Assembly: GCA_028095005.1 (NCBI GenBank)
Contig: CM051459.1
Coordinates: 15,424,699 to 15,488,698 of the forward strand
Source: Rhynchospora pubera
Taxonomy: Eukaryota > Streptophyta > Magnoliopsida > Poales > Cyperaceae
Length of the DNA: 64,000 nucleotides
Reading direction: 5' to 3'
Shown: positions 10,510 through 22,500 of the stretch, piece by piece
Layout of the letters: each line of letters begins with the position of its first letter
How positions within the stretch are numbered: position 1 is the stretch's first letter
Made by a program: the position numbers and the translations under genes
The notes under the pieces: model-generated
What the model was told of the DNA's origin: nothing
Seen by the model: only the letters and a program-made list of their open reading frames with translations
Databases searched by the model: none

Positions 10510-12540
10510 ACGACACTCTGTTGTCGTTTTTACGACAGCAGAGGATGCTGGTAGTAGGACAGCACAGCACAGTTGCACTCCTCAACCTCTTCTTCATTGA
10601 CTTGGTTAAATTGGTCAAGAGGGTGCCAAAAGAAGCAAAAGAAGAGAGAAGTCTTTTCTGACTTTTAATTAGATTAATGATGTCATTATTCAATTTCCCT
10701 ATTACTAGTCTATTACCTCTCCAAATCTCTATTTATTTGATTTGAATAACAAACCATTTTTCTATTACAACTTGTACTTTGAAATTACGCAAGCGCAGTA
10801 CCTAAAATTATTGTTATTTATACTTAACCATCTCACCGCGTTGGCGTCATGTCAGCAGAATGTAACTGCCATGTCAGCACTGCAGTGCTCTCAAGTGGCA
10901 CCGCCAATTGATTAAGAAATCAATTGAATAGAATATAATAATTCAGTATTTAGTTTTGTTTAAATGAAGGTTTGTTTATCAATTTCTTTTTCTAAGGTGT
11001 GATCTATTAAAAGAATCGCATGTTTTTGTCGAAAAGATAATTCGTCATGTTAATATGTTTATCAGACTAGCCAATTAAGCTCAAGGCATGTTAGTATGTC
11101 ATATTACAGCGCTCGCCGTGGCGAAGGCATCGTTGCCTATGTTGCTCTTGCTCAAGTCATAAAAAAGTCAAAAATGACAAAAAAATTATATACTGCATTC
11201 TTGCCAGATCAAAACAATTCAATTTGCTGGAAAAAATGTGCTCTTCACTCGAATCACATGAAGACAACCTGTTGATGGCTTGGTACGTATAAAGTAAAAC
11301 TTTGTTAAAGGATTGATAATGGCGCCAGGATAACGACAAGTAACTAATTAGTAGGCCTTAGTAAGAACCCTGTACCTGGTCTTGCTCATTATTTCCAGGA
11401 AAATTAACGATTCAATATCCTTATTTGGAATAGTCCTAGATAGTAGATACGCATATCTAGTTTTCAAATAAAAAAAATTTTCGATATTTTCTCTCACAAT
11501 ATTTGAAACTGTCGTTTCGGTCACTCTCCAATTTTTTCTATATTCCATGCCGTATTGAAAACACTGAATCTGACACCAGCAGTTAGCAGATCATCAAACA
11601 GAGGGAATCCGTTACGGTCTCCTTGTCGAAAGTCCGCCCGCTCTCTCCCTCGCTCGCTTCCTCTCGCGATCTCTCGAAGTCATTATAGTTTCATAGTTGA
11701 CTTGTGAGTAGGGATGATAACGGATTGGATAGTTGTCAAATCATATCCGTATCTATATTTTTTTTTCGGATATGTATATAAATACAGATAAATTCGGATT
11801 CGGATACGTTGTAGATGTTAAGAAATACAGATATCAGATATTGTCGGATACGGATACGAATATGAATATATATTTGGTATGTTGAATGCAGATTCTTTTA
11901 TATGCTAATAATATTTAACAAGTTGATTATACGCACATAATTATACCCACATAATTTTGACAAAGAATCCGTATTCAAAGCTAATGTGATTCTTCTAATT
12001 TTAACACATATGATTTTTTTAATCGATTTTAAGAACGAATAAATAGTTAAAACTCCAGGTACCAAGACAAAGAAGATAGTACACAAAAAAAAAAAAAATA
12101 ACAATGAATCAATATTTAACGCTCATATCATTATTCTAATTTTAATGCATATAACTTTGACCAATATTCAATATATGCGCATAAAATTAATTTTAATCAG
12201 CTGATTATCAAATAAAAAAATTTCAAGGGGCTACGACAAAATACAAATGAAATAACAGTTCCTCTCTCATCCTTTAATCGCCATTTTCCTACTCACTAAG
12301 GCGCGGCATTAATTTTTGTTGCCACATAAGATCGGAGAAGCGCTAGCCAGAAAATTTGGGCGTGGCAGTAAAAATTTGTTTACAGTGCATTTTCTACATA
12401 TGTTCGTGTTGCCGGTCAAAATAATTGTGTTAGACTTGTCACACAAAAATAAGGGTTTCTGGTTCATTCAGTTTGGCTCCAAAAGTGTCGATGTCACATA
12501 CTTTCGCATGCCAGATTCTGGACCGAATTGATTACTTTTT
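10510..12540. other. Intergenic DNA, no gene recognised
   Basis: AT-rich sequence with short open frames only. A stretch at about 11710-11880 is rich in repeated GGATA/CGGATAC-like words, but I could not assign it to an element. No RNA gene was found. Confidence 0.5.
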
Positions 12541-12544
12541 TCGG

Positions 12545-15490
12545 ACCGAAATGTAACTCAGGTCCGCACGAATTGTGCTCTGGATCATCAGTTTTGACTT
12601 GGTTTTTGGACTGGAGTTTGGTATGAAACTCCACTTTCACTTCTTAAGTTTGGTTAATCCTAAACTTTCATATTGGAGTTAACTATAAGTTTTATTTGTT
12701 GTTTTTTTTATAGGTATCTAAAATCTTTTCAGATCATTAGAAACTCCATCTTTCAGCTGCAAGTTAATCTACTATTTCAAGCCTACGATTTTTACCTTAT
12801 GTACTTATCTAACTTGAGTATTTAATCTTGTTTATTCTCCTAATTAGACGTTGCAGTTCGTCTAATGGTAAACATCAATTAAACAATACTTCAAACAAGC
12901 ATGACAGTAATCTCAACCAAAAATAAAGCGCATATCATAACAAAATAGACAAGTCATCACATCAAACTAAACATAAACTACTAGCTAATCCTAAGACATA
13001 ACAATCTAGTCTAACATGCTAATAAAACAAACAACACACAAGTAAATGAGATACAAACTCTATCCGATAAAATATTAAGAGAAAAAGAAGGAATAAACTA
13101 CATATCACCTATAATTCGAGATACCGTACGTCTAAAGTCATGGTTGGATTGGTTCTACCGTCGTCGTGGTTGAAACTTGTCTACTGCTGTCGTTGTGCAT
13201 ATATTAATTGCTCCAAAGTCATTGTCAAGGTCGTGCTATGTGGATAATGGTGGAATCTTGTGCCTTTCTATGTAGAGAATGATGGTGAAAATGTGGAATT
13301 TCATCTATAGAGGCTTCCTCTTCCAACTAGGGCAGAAAGGGACGCATATAACATGTCTCGTGTGTGGCTTGGGAGGCAGGTTATGTTAGAGATATGTCCT
13401 AGAAGCCAATCTTATTAGGCTACTTCTATAGTTTATGTTATTGATGATTTCAGATCATTTGTTCTTTGATTTAATCGTTGACAGTTCATTCAGGTTGAGG
13501 ATCTGAATTGTAGATCACTGTTATTCATTTAGTAGTAAATGACAACGATAAATCTAAAAGTCCATAATCTTGATAATTAACAGAGAACATTAGTTATCAA
13601 TAAGATTAGTATGCAGATTAAGTGATGATTAAGTTCTATAAATCATAGGTTAAGAGTAACCAACTTAATTGCATATGTATATGTTATAGAACATAGTACA
13701 GGACTGGACCCCACGAAATAAATATATGGATTGTGTTACGTGTCATTATTTATTTCGTTATGATTTTGGTTCTAAGTTTGAGATGATTATCTTTTTCACA
13801 TGAGGATAGATGCTATAAATCATGTCTACCGCTGATTCCTGATAAAGGCTGCTATACGGACTTGATTTAAGTATTCTTGAATTGTGCGGGGAAAAGCTAA
13901 TTATCAAGAAAACCGTATGTCCCTCATTAATTCACTTAGTGAGTGACGATATCTGTTTGGGCGCCTTGATGGAGATAGATTGTTTGCTAGCAACTGATAC
14001 AATTATCTCTAGATCAAGAAACGTATAATCTGCAAGAATGACACGTTCCTATCTTGGATTATTCGATGATATCGTGTGACATAAGAATCAAAATAGAGAA
14101 ACTAATTATTCTCTCATGCAGGATTGAAATATTGTAGCAGTACACTATTTATGTGAATTGGGAATCATAACGTGTTGCTAGATACCGCTTATGATTATTG
14201 GAATTAAATAGCGATTTAATTCCATGTCCAACATAGCATAAATCCTCAAAGGGTCACACATAATAAGGTGTTTAACCACACGTGCATTAATTGTTTATTT
14301 GCAACAATTGGTTTTGCAAAATATGATAAGTTGATTAATTAATCGTATACCGTTATGGATCGTTATGATTAATTAAGTCAAATAGATCATATAGAAATAA
14401 TTTAATGCATTGACTAATTCCATATTAATTATTAAATAGTTAATAATTAATTATAATCAACACATTTAATTATTTGAGCAATTGGGCCTTTAAATTAATT
14501 AGTTAATTTAATGTCCAATGGAAGGTGCAATTAAATAGAAGAGAATTGGGCTCAACTAGACTTGAGGCCCAACCCAATTGAAGGGTTGGTAGGTGCGGCT
14601 AGGGAGGGGCATTTATGTCCATCAAAAGTTGGATGAGAGCTATGGTATGAGGTCTATATAAAGGGGTGTTCTTTGGGAGCAAACCCTAGCCTCCACACAC
14701 CTCTCTCTCCTCTCTCTCCCTTGGCCGAAATTCCCAAAGAGGAAGGAAAATTTTTCAGAATTTTTCCTCTCTTTCTCTCTTCTCTTATCCACCTCTTAGC
14801 TCATGTGTTGAGCAAGCTTTTCCACTAAATTAATTGGAGAATTAACTTGAAGAGGAAAAGCTTTGGAATTAGACACACTTCTCCCAATTACTAGCATAAT
14901 TGGTTTGAGGAGGTGGTTAATTCCTTAGTGGACTCGAGGCGCACGGCGTGGAGGTTCTTGGAGAGCACGCCACCGACACCAAACCGTTGGAACGAGCCTC
15001 TTGGTTGCGATACCAAGAGAGGTAGACTTCCAACCCTTTTCTCGTGTGATTGAATAGCTTATGTACTAGATCCTTGTGTGTGCTTTGTTTGCTTGGTTAA
15101 TTAATTGGTAATTAGCATAAAATAAAATTAGCACACTTTCTAACAGGTTAGGGCCTGGGTTCATGAGTATTACCATAGAATAAAGTTTTTATCTTCAAAA
15201 CTTGTCAAAATCAGCATTTACTCAATATTTCAGACCGAAATGGATCATTTTGGGTCGAAATGGATGTATAGGTATGTAATTCAGGCATGGAAGGTTACGT
15301 TTTGGGTTCGAAATGGCATATCCAGCATTGAGCATCAATAGTATTTTGACCATAATTTTCTTCATCTAAACTCTGATTGAGGTAATTTAAAGACCACCGG
15401 AAAGTTTAGGATTAACTCTATAATGGTATGGATTCTATTCAATAATTTTCTTCCTTAAAATTCTCCATTTTATAGATTTATTTTGTCAAA
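12545..15490 (-). mobile_element. Old LTR-type retrotransposon sequence, interrupted by a solo LTR
   Basis: The right flank of the solo LTR (about 15340-15430: GTATTTTGACCATAATTTTC, CTTCATC, TTGAGGT) aligns with the block at about 56460-56545. Both lie next to a solo LTR of the same Copia-like family. On the minus strand the left flank reads as a non-coding LTR with a CTATAGATGAAATT box and no open frame. Assignment to a Gypsy-type LTR is inference, and the boundaries are approximate. Confidence 0.4.
13384..15145 (+). mobile_element. Solo LTR of a Copia-like retrotransposon, copy 1
   Basis: The segment begins TGTTAGAGATATG and ends TTTCTAACA, giving TG...CA ends inside short inverted repeats. 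A perfect 5-bp target-site duplication, GGTTA, flanks it at 13379-13383 and 15146-15150. It is 1762 bp with no coding content. A promoter-like TCTATATAAAGG (about 14652-14663) precedes a CT-rich leader. It is closely similar along its whole length to 53823-55582. The single LTR with its own duplication means that recombination between two LTRs removed the internal region. Assignment to Copia (Angela/BARE-like) rests on general resemblance only. Confidence 0.9.
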
Positions 15491-16210
15491 TTCATCAAAT
15501 TACAGAACAAGTCAAATGCTTTGACAATACTCAATCTTACCAGATATAACACAGAAATACAATGAATATCATTGGTTTGGGTAGTATTTGATTTTAATTA
15601 CGGTCAAAAAGCATACATAAATAGTTGATATCAATCCTTTTCTTTTAACATCTTCAAAATAAAATAAAATTTTGTTCACGCGAACAAAAAAAATTGAAAT
15701 TTTCTCACTAAAAAAAAAAAAAGTTTTGGCAACCATTTGCTCACTCTTTCATTTTTTTTGTTACCGCAAAAAAACTGAGTTATTGTTGTAGTTGAATGAT
15801 AAAAAAATCTCGCAAAAAAGATAGTTCTCGGAAAAAAAAAAAAACAATTGGTTGGCATGCGGCATGCCGCGAAAAAAAAAGAAAAAAAATCGAAAAAATA
15901 ATGAAAGAAAAGAGCCTGTGAAACATCAGCCCGGAGCACATAGTCAGCCTGTATATACGGGCCGACTTACGGATCAGACCCACTTAAGTAAACAAAAAAG
16001 CAATTGGGAAAAAATACAGAAAAAAAAAAAAGAATCAAAGAAACGGAAAAAAAAAATTAAGAAAAAAAAAAACAAAAAAGGAGTGCGCAGTGAAACGGAA
16101 AGTGCGACCGAGAAGAGGCGAACGAACGAGCCGGCCTGAAGCGCCCCCGGCCGCGCGCCTATTTCAATCCCCCGTTCTGACACCTCACTTCCCTCCTGGC
16201 ACCTGTCCTC
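15491..16210. other. Upstream region of LDL3 with A-rich runs
   Basis: Long A and T runs (about 15700-16085) produce lysine- and phenylalanine-rich open frames on both strands that are compositional artefacts. The sequence becomes GC-rich from about 16090 towards the LDL3 promoter. Confidence 0.55.
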
Positions 16211-16216
16211 GCTACG

Positions 16217-16293
16217 CGCCACGTGGCGTGCATTCCCCTTCCTCACTGATGACTCCCCCCTTACACTACCTCTATCCTCGCGCTATTTAATAC
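16217..16293 (+). promoter_or_regulatory. LDL3 promoter: palindromic G-box and TATA-like box
   Basis: A perfect 12-bp palindrome, CGCCACGTGGCG (16217-16228), contains the G-box core CACGTG, bound by bHLH and bZIP factors. A TATA-like TATTTAATA lies about 55 bases downstream (16284-16292). A CT-rich transcript start region (CTCTCCGGCTCTCTCACACC) follows. The leader to the ATG would then be about 200 bases. Motif evidence only. Confidence 0.5.
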
Positions 16294-16398
16294 CCCTTCC
16301 CTCCTCTCCGGCTCTCTCACACCGCAATCTAACCCCAAAGACAAGGTTGTAAAACCCTAATTCCCTTCTTCTTTTATCTCTGAAGCCTCTCCTGCTTG

Positions 16399-16511
16399 AT
16401 GGTTTGTAGAATTCTGAGTTGATTGGTGCTGGTTGGGTTCCTCATGTGATAAGGAGCAGCTGGATCAGTGCTGATTCTGGTATGTTTTTGGAATTTTTGA
16501 TTTTAGGTTAG
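16399..16511 (+). promoter_or_regulatory. Three upstream ORFs in the LDL3 leader
   Basis: Before the LDL3 ATG there are three short frames: ATG at 16399 with stop at 16420-16422 (7 codons), a start-stop ATGTGA at 16444-16449, and ATG at 16482 with stop at 16509-16511 (9 codons). All lie downstream of the proposed TATA box. No intron of usable size would remove them. Such frames commonly lower translation of the main frame, and start-stop units can stall ribosomes. Confidence 0.5.
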
Positions 16512-16525
16512 GGATTTTGGTGTAG

Positions 16526-19500
16526 ATGGGGAGTGATACCGAAAAAACCCCGGTAAAATCAGAGGGTAAATCAGATGAGGATGAAAAAAAGCCGATTGGG
16601 TCCCTGTTTAAGGTCAGGAAATCTCGGGTTTCGAATAGAAAGAAGACGCCAATTTCTGAAAATAGAGTTGAGGAAAATTCTAGTGAGGATATGGTGTCTT
16701 CTGGTGAAATCAATGATACCCTTGCTTCCATAAAGAAAAAGTTGAAGAGGCCGAAGAGTGCGAAAGTGGCTCATGTGGCTGATCCAGTGGTTAAAGAGGA
16801 GCTACCGCAGGAATTGGAGAGTGCTGACGTTGTTTCTAGGTCAGCCACTTTGAAATCTGGTAATAAAAGGCTGAGAATTGATGTAAAATTGGAGGATGAG
16901 GAAAAGAGAGATGTTTCTGATCGAGATAGATTGGCTGGACCGAATGAGGAAGGGCACCAGAACTTTCTTTCAGTTATTTTCAAGAAATCCAGAGTTGCAA
17001 AATGTCAGGGGTCTGATAAACTGGCTGGCGCTACTTCTAATGGAATTGTGGTAGAATCTGCTGAAGAACCTCATGAAATTTCAGTTCCTGCTTCTGAGCA
17101 GGGAACTGAGACACCTTGTGTGAAGGATGAACAAGACACATTCACTGAGAATGACAAAGAGGTGCAAAGATTAGGGGTTGTTGGCTTGAGCTATTGTTCA
17201 GCTGGGCTTGCAGAACCCACTGTTGAGAAGGGTGTTGAAGAGGAATCTAAGGAAGGCATTTCTGAAGCTAATCTTGTTTCTGAAACAGAACAAAAAGAAA
17301 AGAATGAAGAGTCTCCTGTAAAATGCCATGTGGAAGAGATTCAGGTTTTATTTAGGGAAGAAATTTCCCAAACAAATGTTGTTTCAGAAGTGCATGAAAA
17401 TGAAAAGATTAAGGTTTCTTCAGTTAAAGAGTGTTCAGAAGATATACCAGTGTTACCCGGGGGAAAAGGTGCTAACATACATCCTGTATCAGAGAAAAAT
17501 ATTGACTCCACTTGCAGCCCCTGTAACGGGCCATTGGATAGAGGAAATCTTGTAATTAATAATGACCTAAGCCTCCCTTCTGATAGAGAGTTTGAAAAGG
17601 CAATCAAATTAGAAGAAAATACTGTGGATATTTTTGCTGAGAGGCAAATACCAGGGACCCCAGATTCTACCCGGGCTGAGGCAGATGATATGTCGCCTAA
17701 TCATGATGAGGCCACAAAAAATGAACCTGATGCATTTCATGAAAAGGAAGAAAATGAGCCCAATTTTGGAAACCATGAGAATCAGTCAGTGTTACGTACA
17801 AGAAATGCGAAGAAAAGAAGGCATGATGACATGGCATATGAGGGAGATGCTGACTGGGAAGTTGTGGTGAATGAACAAGGGTTGTTTAACAACTTACCCG
17901 CAGATCAGCCTGACCAGTCTTTTAAGTCGAGAGACCAGTATTTACTAATAAAGGAGGAAGAGGCTATTAATGGCTATGTGGCTGCTGTTGCAGCTGGTCT
18001 GAAGGCATGTGCTGCTAAGCCTATTGAGAAGATCAAATTCAAAGAATTGTTGAAGCGCAAAGGGGGCCTTCAGGAGTACCTTGAATGCAGGTTTGTTACC
18101 ACTTTCTCTACTATTTGTGTCTTGCATTATGAATTGTTAAAGGATTCATTTATGAATTTTGTAGTCTTCTATAGGAAATATAATAAATAACCTGACATCT
18201 CAAACTTTGATGGTCAGATTTTCAGTCAGTTCCTTTAATAGACAAAAAAATGCTTTGTTGTGTACTGGTTTTTTTTCTATGTCAATGTGCATATGTAGAT
18301 GTGTATATAAACAAATCAGTTGAGGCACATTCACACAGTTACCGAGATATGTAGTATTTGGTTCAATAATTGTGTCCACATCTATACTGCTCTTGCATTA
18401 TTTTATGTGGCTGTATCCTTACATTTAAACAGACCTAGATCCATTGGCATATTCATATTTGCTGGAAATACCAAGAGAATTAATAAATGCAAGGGAAATG
18501 CAATTGAATACCTTACTTTAAGTACCACGCTTTTATATGTCATTATGCGTGTTTTTTTTTGTTTACTTTGGATTGATTCAAATAAATGGAATAGTGCATG
18601 ATCGGTTGTCAAATGTTGCTTTAATCGACAATTACTTTAAATACTACACTTTTTTATGGTAGTGGTGTGTAGAGGTTGGTTATCATTAAAAAGTAAAAAC
18701 AGAATTTAACATAGTCATCATCATGATGTCCTTTGTTGAGATATGTCCTTGTGGTAGGGTCACTTTTCGCAAGATTTGTCATTGGAGTTCACCAAGCTGC
18801 ATGTAATGATTTACTAAATTGTCTGTAAGCTAATTTGAAGTAGATAAATTTAATTTACCATTCAATAACTGGCAATCATAACTGGTACTGTGTATCCTTT
18901 TTTTGATAAGATGAATTTGATGCAGTTTTCGTCAGTGATGAGCTTTGTTCAGATATGTGCTTGTGGTGGAATTATTTATCTTTCGCAAAATTTGTCATCG
19001 GTATTGATAAAGCAATCTCTAATATTTTCCTTCACCAAATGTAAACTAATTGATAGAAAGACCTCTGTTTTGTGCGCGTGTGCGCGGGCATGTGTGTGTG
19101 TTTTGCTATATCCCTTATATCCTTCATTAGCTATACTTGAATCGTTTTCCTTCTCTCTAGTACATACACCAGTTATCTTTATGGTCTTAAACTTGTCTGT
19201 TTTTTTTTTTGTTCTAATTTCAGAAATATGATATTAAGCCACTGGAGGAAAGATGTCAGACATATATTGCCGCTTTCCAGCTTCGGTGTATCTGACACTC
19301 CTTTGGAAGATGAATCACCTCGTGAATCACTGATACGTGAAATTTATCTCTTTCTCAATCAAAATGTAAGCATCTTATACTTTCTTTTGTTAAATTATAT
19401 TAATAACGTGGCAGAAGCTATACGGATTCCCTCTCTTCCTCTCTAGCTCTACATGGTTAAGGTCCTGAGATGCAGGAGCTTTTCTTTATTATACTAAGGA

Positions 19501-22500
19501 CAATAAATTTTATATTAATTTTAAATATTCCCCCAAGTACCTAAAGATAATGGCATTTTGTAGTAATCCTTTTTTTTTCTTGTCCTTCAGGGTTATATAA
19601 ATGCTGGCATTGCATCTGAAAAAGAGGCATGTAACTCCGAGGTCAAACCAGCTGGGACTCATATTGAAGATATAAAGAGACACAAGCTGGAGGAAATGAA
19701 CGAAATTGCATTGGCAAGCTCAAAAAACAATCTTGCCCCTTACAGTGGCAAAGCCAACCTTTGTGAGGACCCAACTCTAGATATATATGAAGCCGCCACC
19801 ATCAAGGACTCTGTTAAAGGGGAGCCTTTTGGTCCTAAGCTACCCCTCTATGACACTGTAAACCAGAAGAAAATTATCATAATAGGAGCTGGTCCATCTG
19901 GCCTGGCTGCTGCACGCCATCTGCACCGTCAGGGATTCCATGTCACTGTTCTTGAGGCACGTGACAGGATAGGTGGACGAGTCCACACAGATCGCATGTC
20001 GCTCTCAGTCCCAGTTGATCTTGGTGCCAGCATCATTACCGGAGTGGAGGCTGACCTGGCAACCGAGAGGCAACCTGATCCGTCAGCTCTCATCTGCTCT
20101 CAACTCGGTCTTGAGCTAACAGTACTAAACAGCGACTGCCCGTTGTATGATTCACTGACAGGTGACAAGGTTCCTCCTGCTATGGATGAGGCTCTGGAAG
20201 CAGAGTACAACACCCTTCTTGATGAAATGGCGCTTCTTGTGGCTCACCATGGTGAGAAGTCAACTCAGCTATCTCTGGAGCATGGGCTGGAATATGGTCT
20301 AAGAAAGCATCGAGAGTCTGGTTTTACACCATCTGTTATAGAGTGTGATGGGTTGGATGAAATAGGCAAGAACATTGATGGAACAGATGTACTTACACCA
20401 ATGGAGCGGCGAGTTATGAATTGGCATTTTGCACACTTGGAATATGGCTGCGCGACGATGCTCAAGGAGGTCTCACTCCCCCACTGGAATCAGGATGATG
20501 CTTATGGAGGGTTTGGTGGGGCTCACTGCATGATTAAAGGTGGTTTTAGCTCTGTTGTCGAGAACATGGCTAATGGGTTAGATGTTCGCTTGAGCCATGT
20601 GGTAACTGAAGTGCATTATGAAGATGTTTCAAGTGGGAAGAAGGCAAAGGTTTGCACATCAAATGGTAGTGAATTTGATGGAGATGCTGTTCTTGTGACG
20701 ATACCCCTTGGTTGCCTAAAAGCAGCATCCATCAAATTCTCTCCTGATTTGCCAGACTGGAAAAAGATGTCCATAAAACGGCTGGGATTTGGTGTTCTGA
20801 ACAAGGTTGTTTTGGAGTTCCCCAGTGTTTTTTGGGATGAGACTGTTGACTATTTTGGGGCTACAGCTGAGGAGACAGATCTGAGGGGCAGGTGCTTCAT
20901 GTTTTGGAATGTCAAAAAGACTTGTGATGCCCCTGTTCTGATAGCACTTGTGGCCGGTAAGGCAGCTGTAGACGGGCAGACTATTAGCCCTGCAGACCAT
21001 GTGGCGCATGCTATGATGGTGCTCCGAAGGATATTCAGCAAGTTGACAGTGCCAGACCCAGTTGGCTTTGTGGTCACTAATTGGGGTTCCGAACCATTTA
21101 CCCGAGGATCCTACTCATATGTTGCTGTAGGTGCATCAGGCGAAGATTATGATATCTTGGGAAAACCAGTTGCAAATTGTTTGTTCTTTGCCGGTGAGGC
21201 CACCTGCAAGGAGCATCCTGACACTGTTGGAGGCGCAATGCTTAGTGGAATACGTGAAGCTGTGCGTATAATAGATTTGCTCTGTGTTGGTAGGGACTTT
21301 GTGGCTGAGGTTGAAGCCATGGAGAGCGCAAGCAAGACTGCTAACAGACGATCTGATCGTGCAAGAAATGAGGTTAGGGACATGTCAAGGAGGCTGGAGG
21401 CATGCGATTTATCTAGGGCCATGTATCCTTCAGTCAACAAGGAGGCATTGCTAAAGGAGATGTTTTTTAATGCTAAGAGTACCTCTGGACGGTTGCATCT
21501 GGCAAAGGAATTGCTTCGGCTTCCTGTAGATGCCCTCAAGTCTTTTGCTGGCTCCAAGGAAGGGCTGGGCACTCTTAACTCCTGGATTCTTGTATGTTTG
21601 AATTTTGGTGTTGTGTCAAAATGAATTTTGTACTTCAGTTAGGCTGATGATGCATGTTTTAATTTTCTTGTGAAGGATTCACTGGGGAAGAACTCAACCC
21701 AATTGTTGCGACATTGTGTGCGGTTGCTTGTGCTTGTGTCAACTGACTTGGTGGCTGTACGTATATCAGGTTAGTTCTGTGGCTCTTAACTGATTTGGTT
21801 TATATATTGATTCCTTAAACCAAATTATGGTTCTTTCAGGTGTTGGAAGGACGGTAAAAGAGAAAGTATGTCTGCACACCAGCCGAGACATCCGTGCAAT
21901 AGCAAGTCAGCTTGTTAGAGTATGGATAGAGATATTCCGGAAAGAAAAGGCTAAGAATGGCGGGCTGAGGTTGTTGCAAGTCAGGGATCCACAAATTAAA
22001 GGAACCATGCAGATTTCAAAATCAAACAAAAAACCTGAAGGTAGAGCAATGAGAACAGAAGCAATGTTAGATGCCAAATCTGAAGCAAGCTCTCTACGTT
22101 CACAAAGAACAGTGCATGCTGTAGAGTCAGAGGGAGAAGCAATCCCAATTATGTCTGAAGAAGAGGCTGCAGCCTTTGCTGCTGCTGAAGCTGCCCGCGC
22201 CGCAGCCATTGCAGCTGCTCAGGTATTGATAGCATCACATTGTTATAGCATTTTTCCCAGTTAACTGTTGAATATTGAAATTTTTCTGGTTTTCTTGTTT
22301 TTGTATGTCAGACCTGACCTTTCATTAATATTCTCCTGCAATGTTACGTCTTATTCTAGCAAAAAATATTAGGATGAATGTTCACAATTTAAATGGAACT
22401 TTTGGGGATTCATTTGTCCAAAGCTATTACACAGTACAGGATTAGTTAATGAGAATGGCTAACGTGCCATCGATGGCACGGAGGGTCCCGTGCCATCAAG

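Noticed and set aside
15852..16139. Lysine-rich open frame
   Set aside because: It is produced by poly-A runs upstream of the LDL3 promoter and has no domain.
19696..21624. Stand-alone amine oxidase frame
   Set aside because: It is LDL3 exon 3, read past its donor at 21592; the SWIRM half lies in the exons before it.
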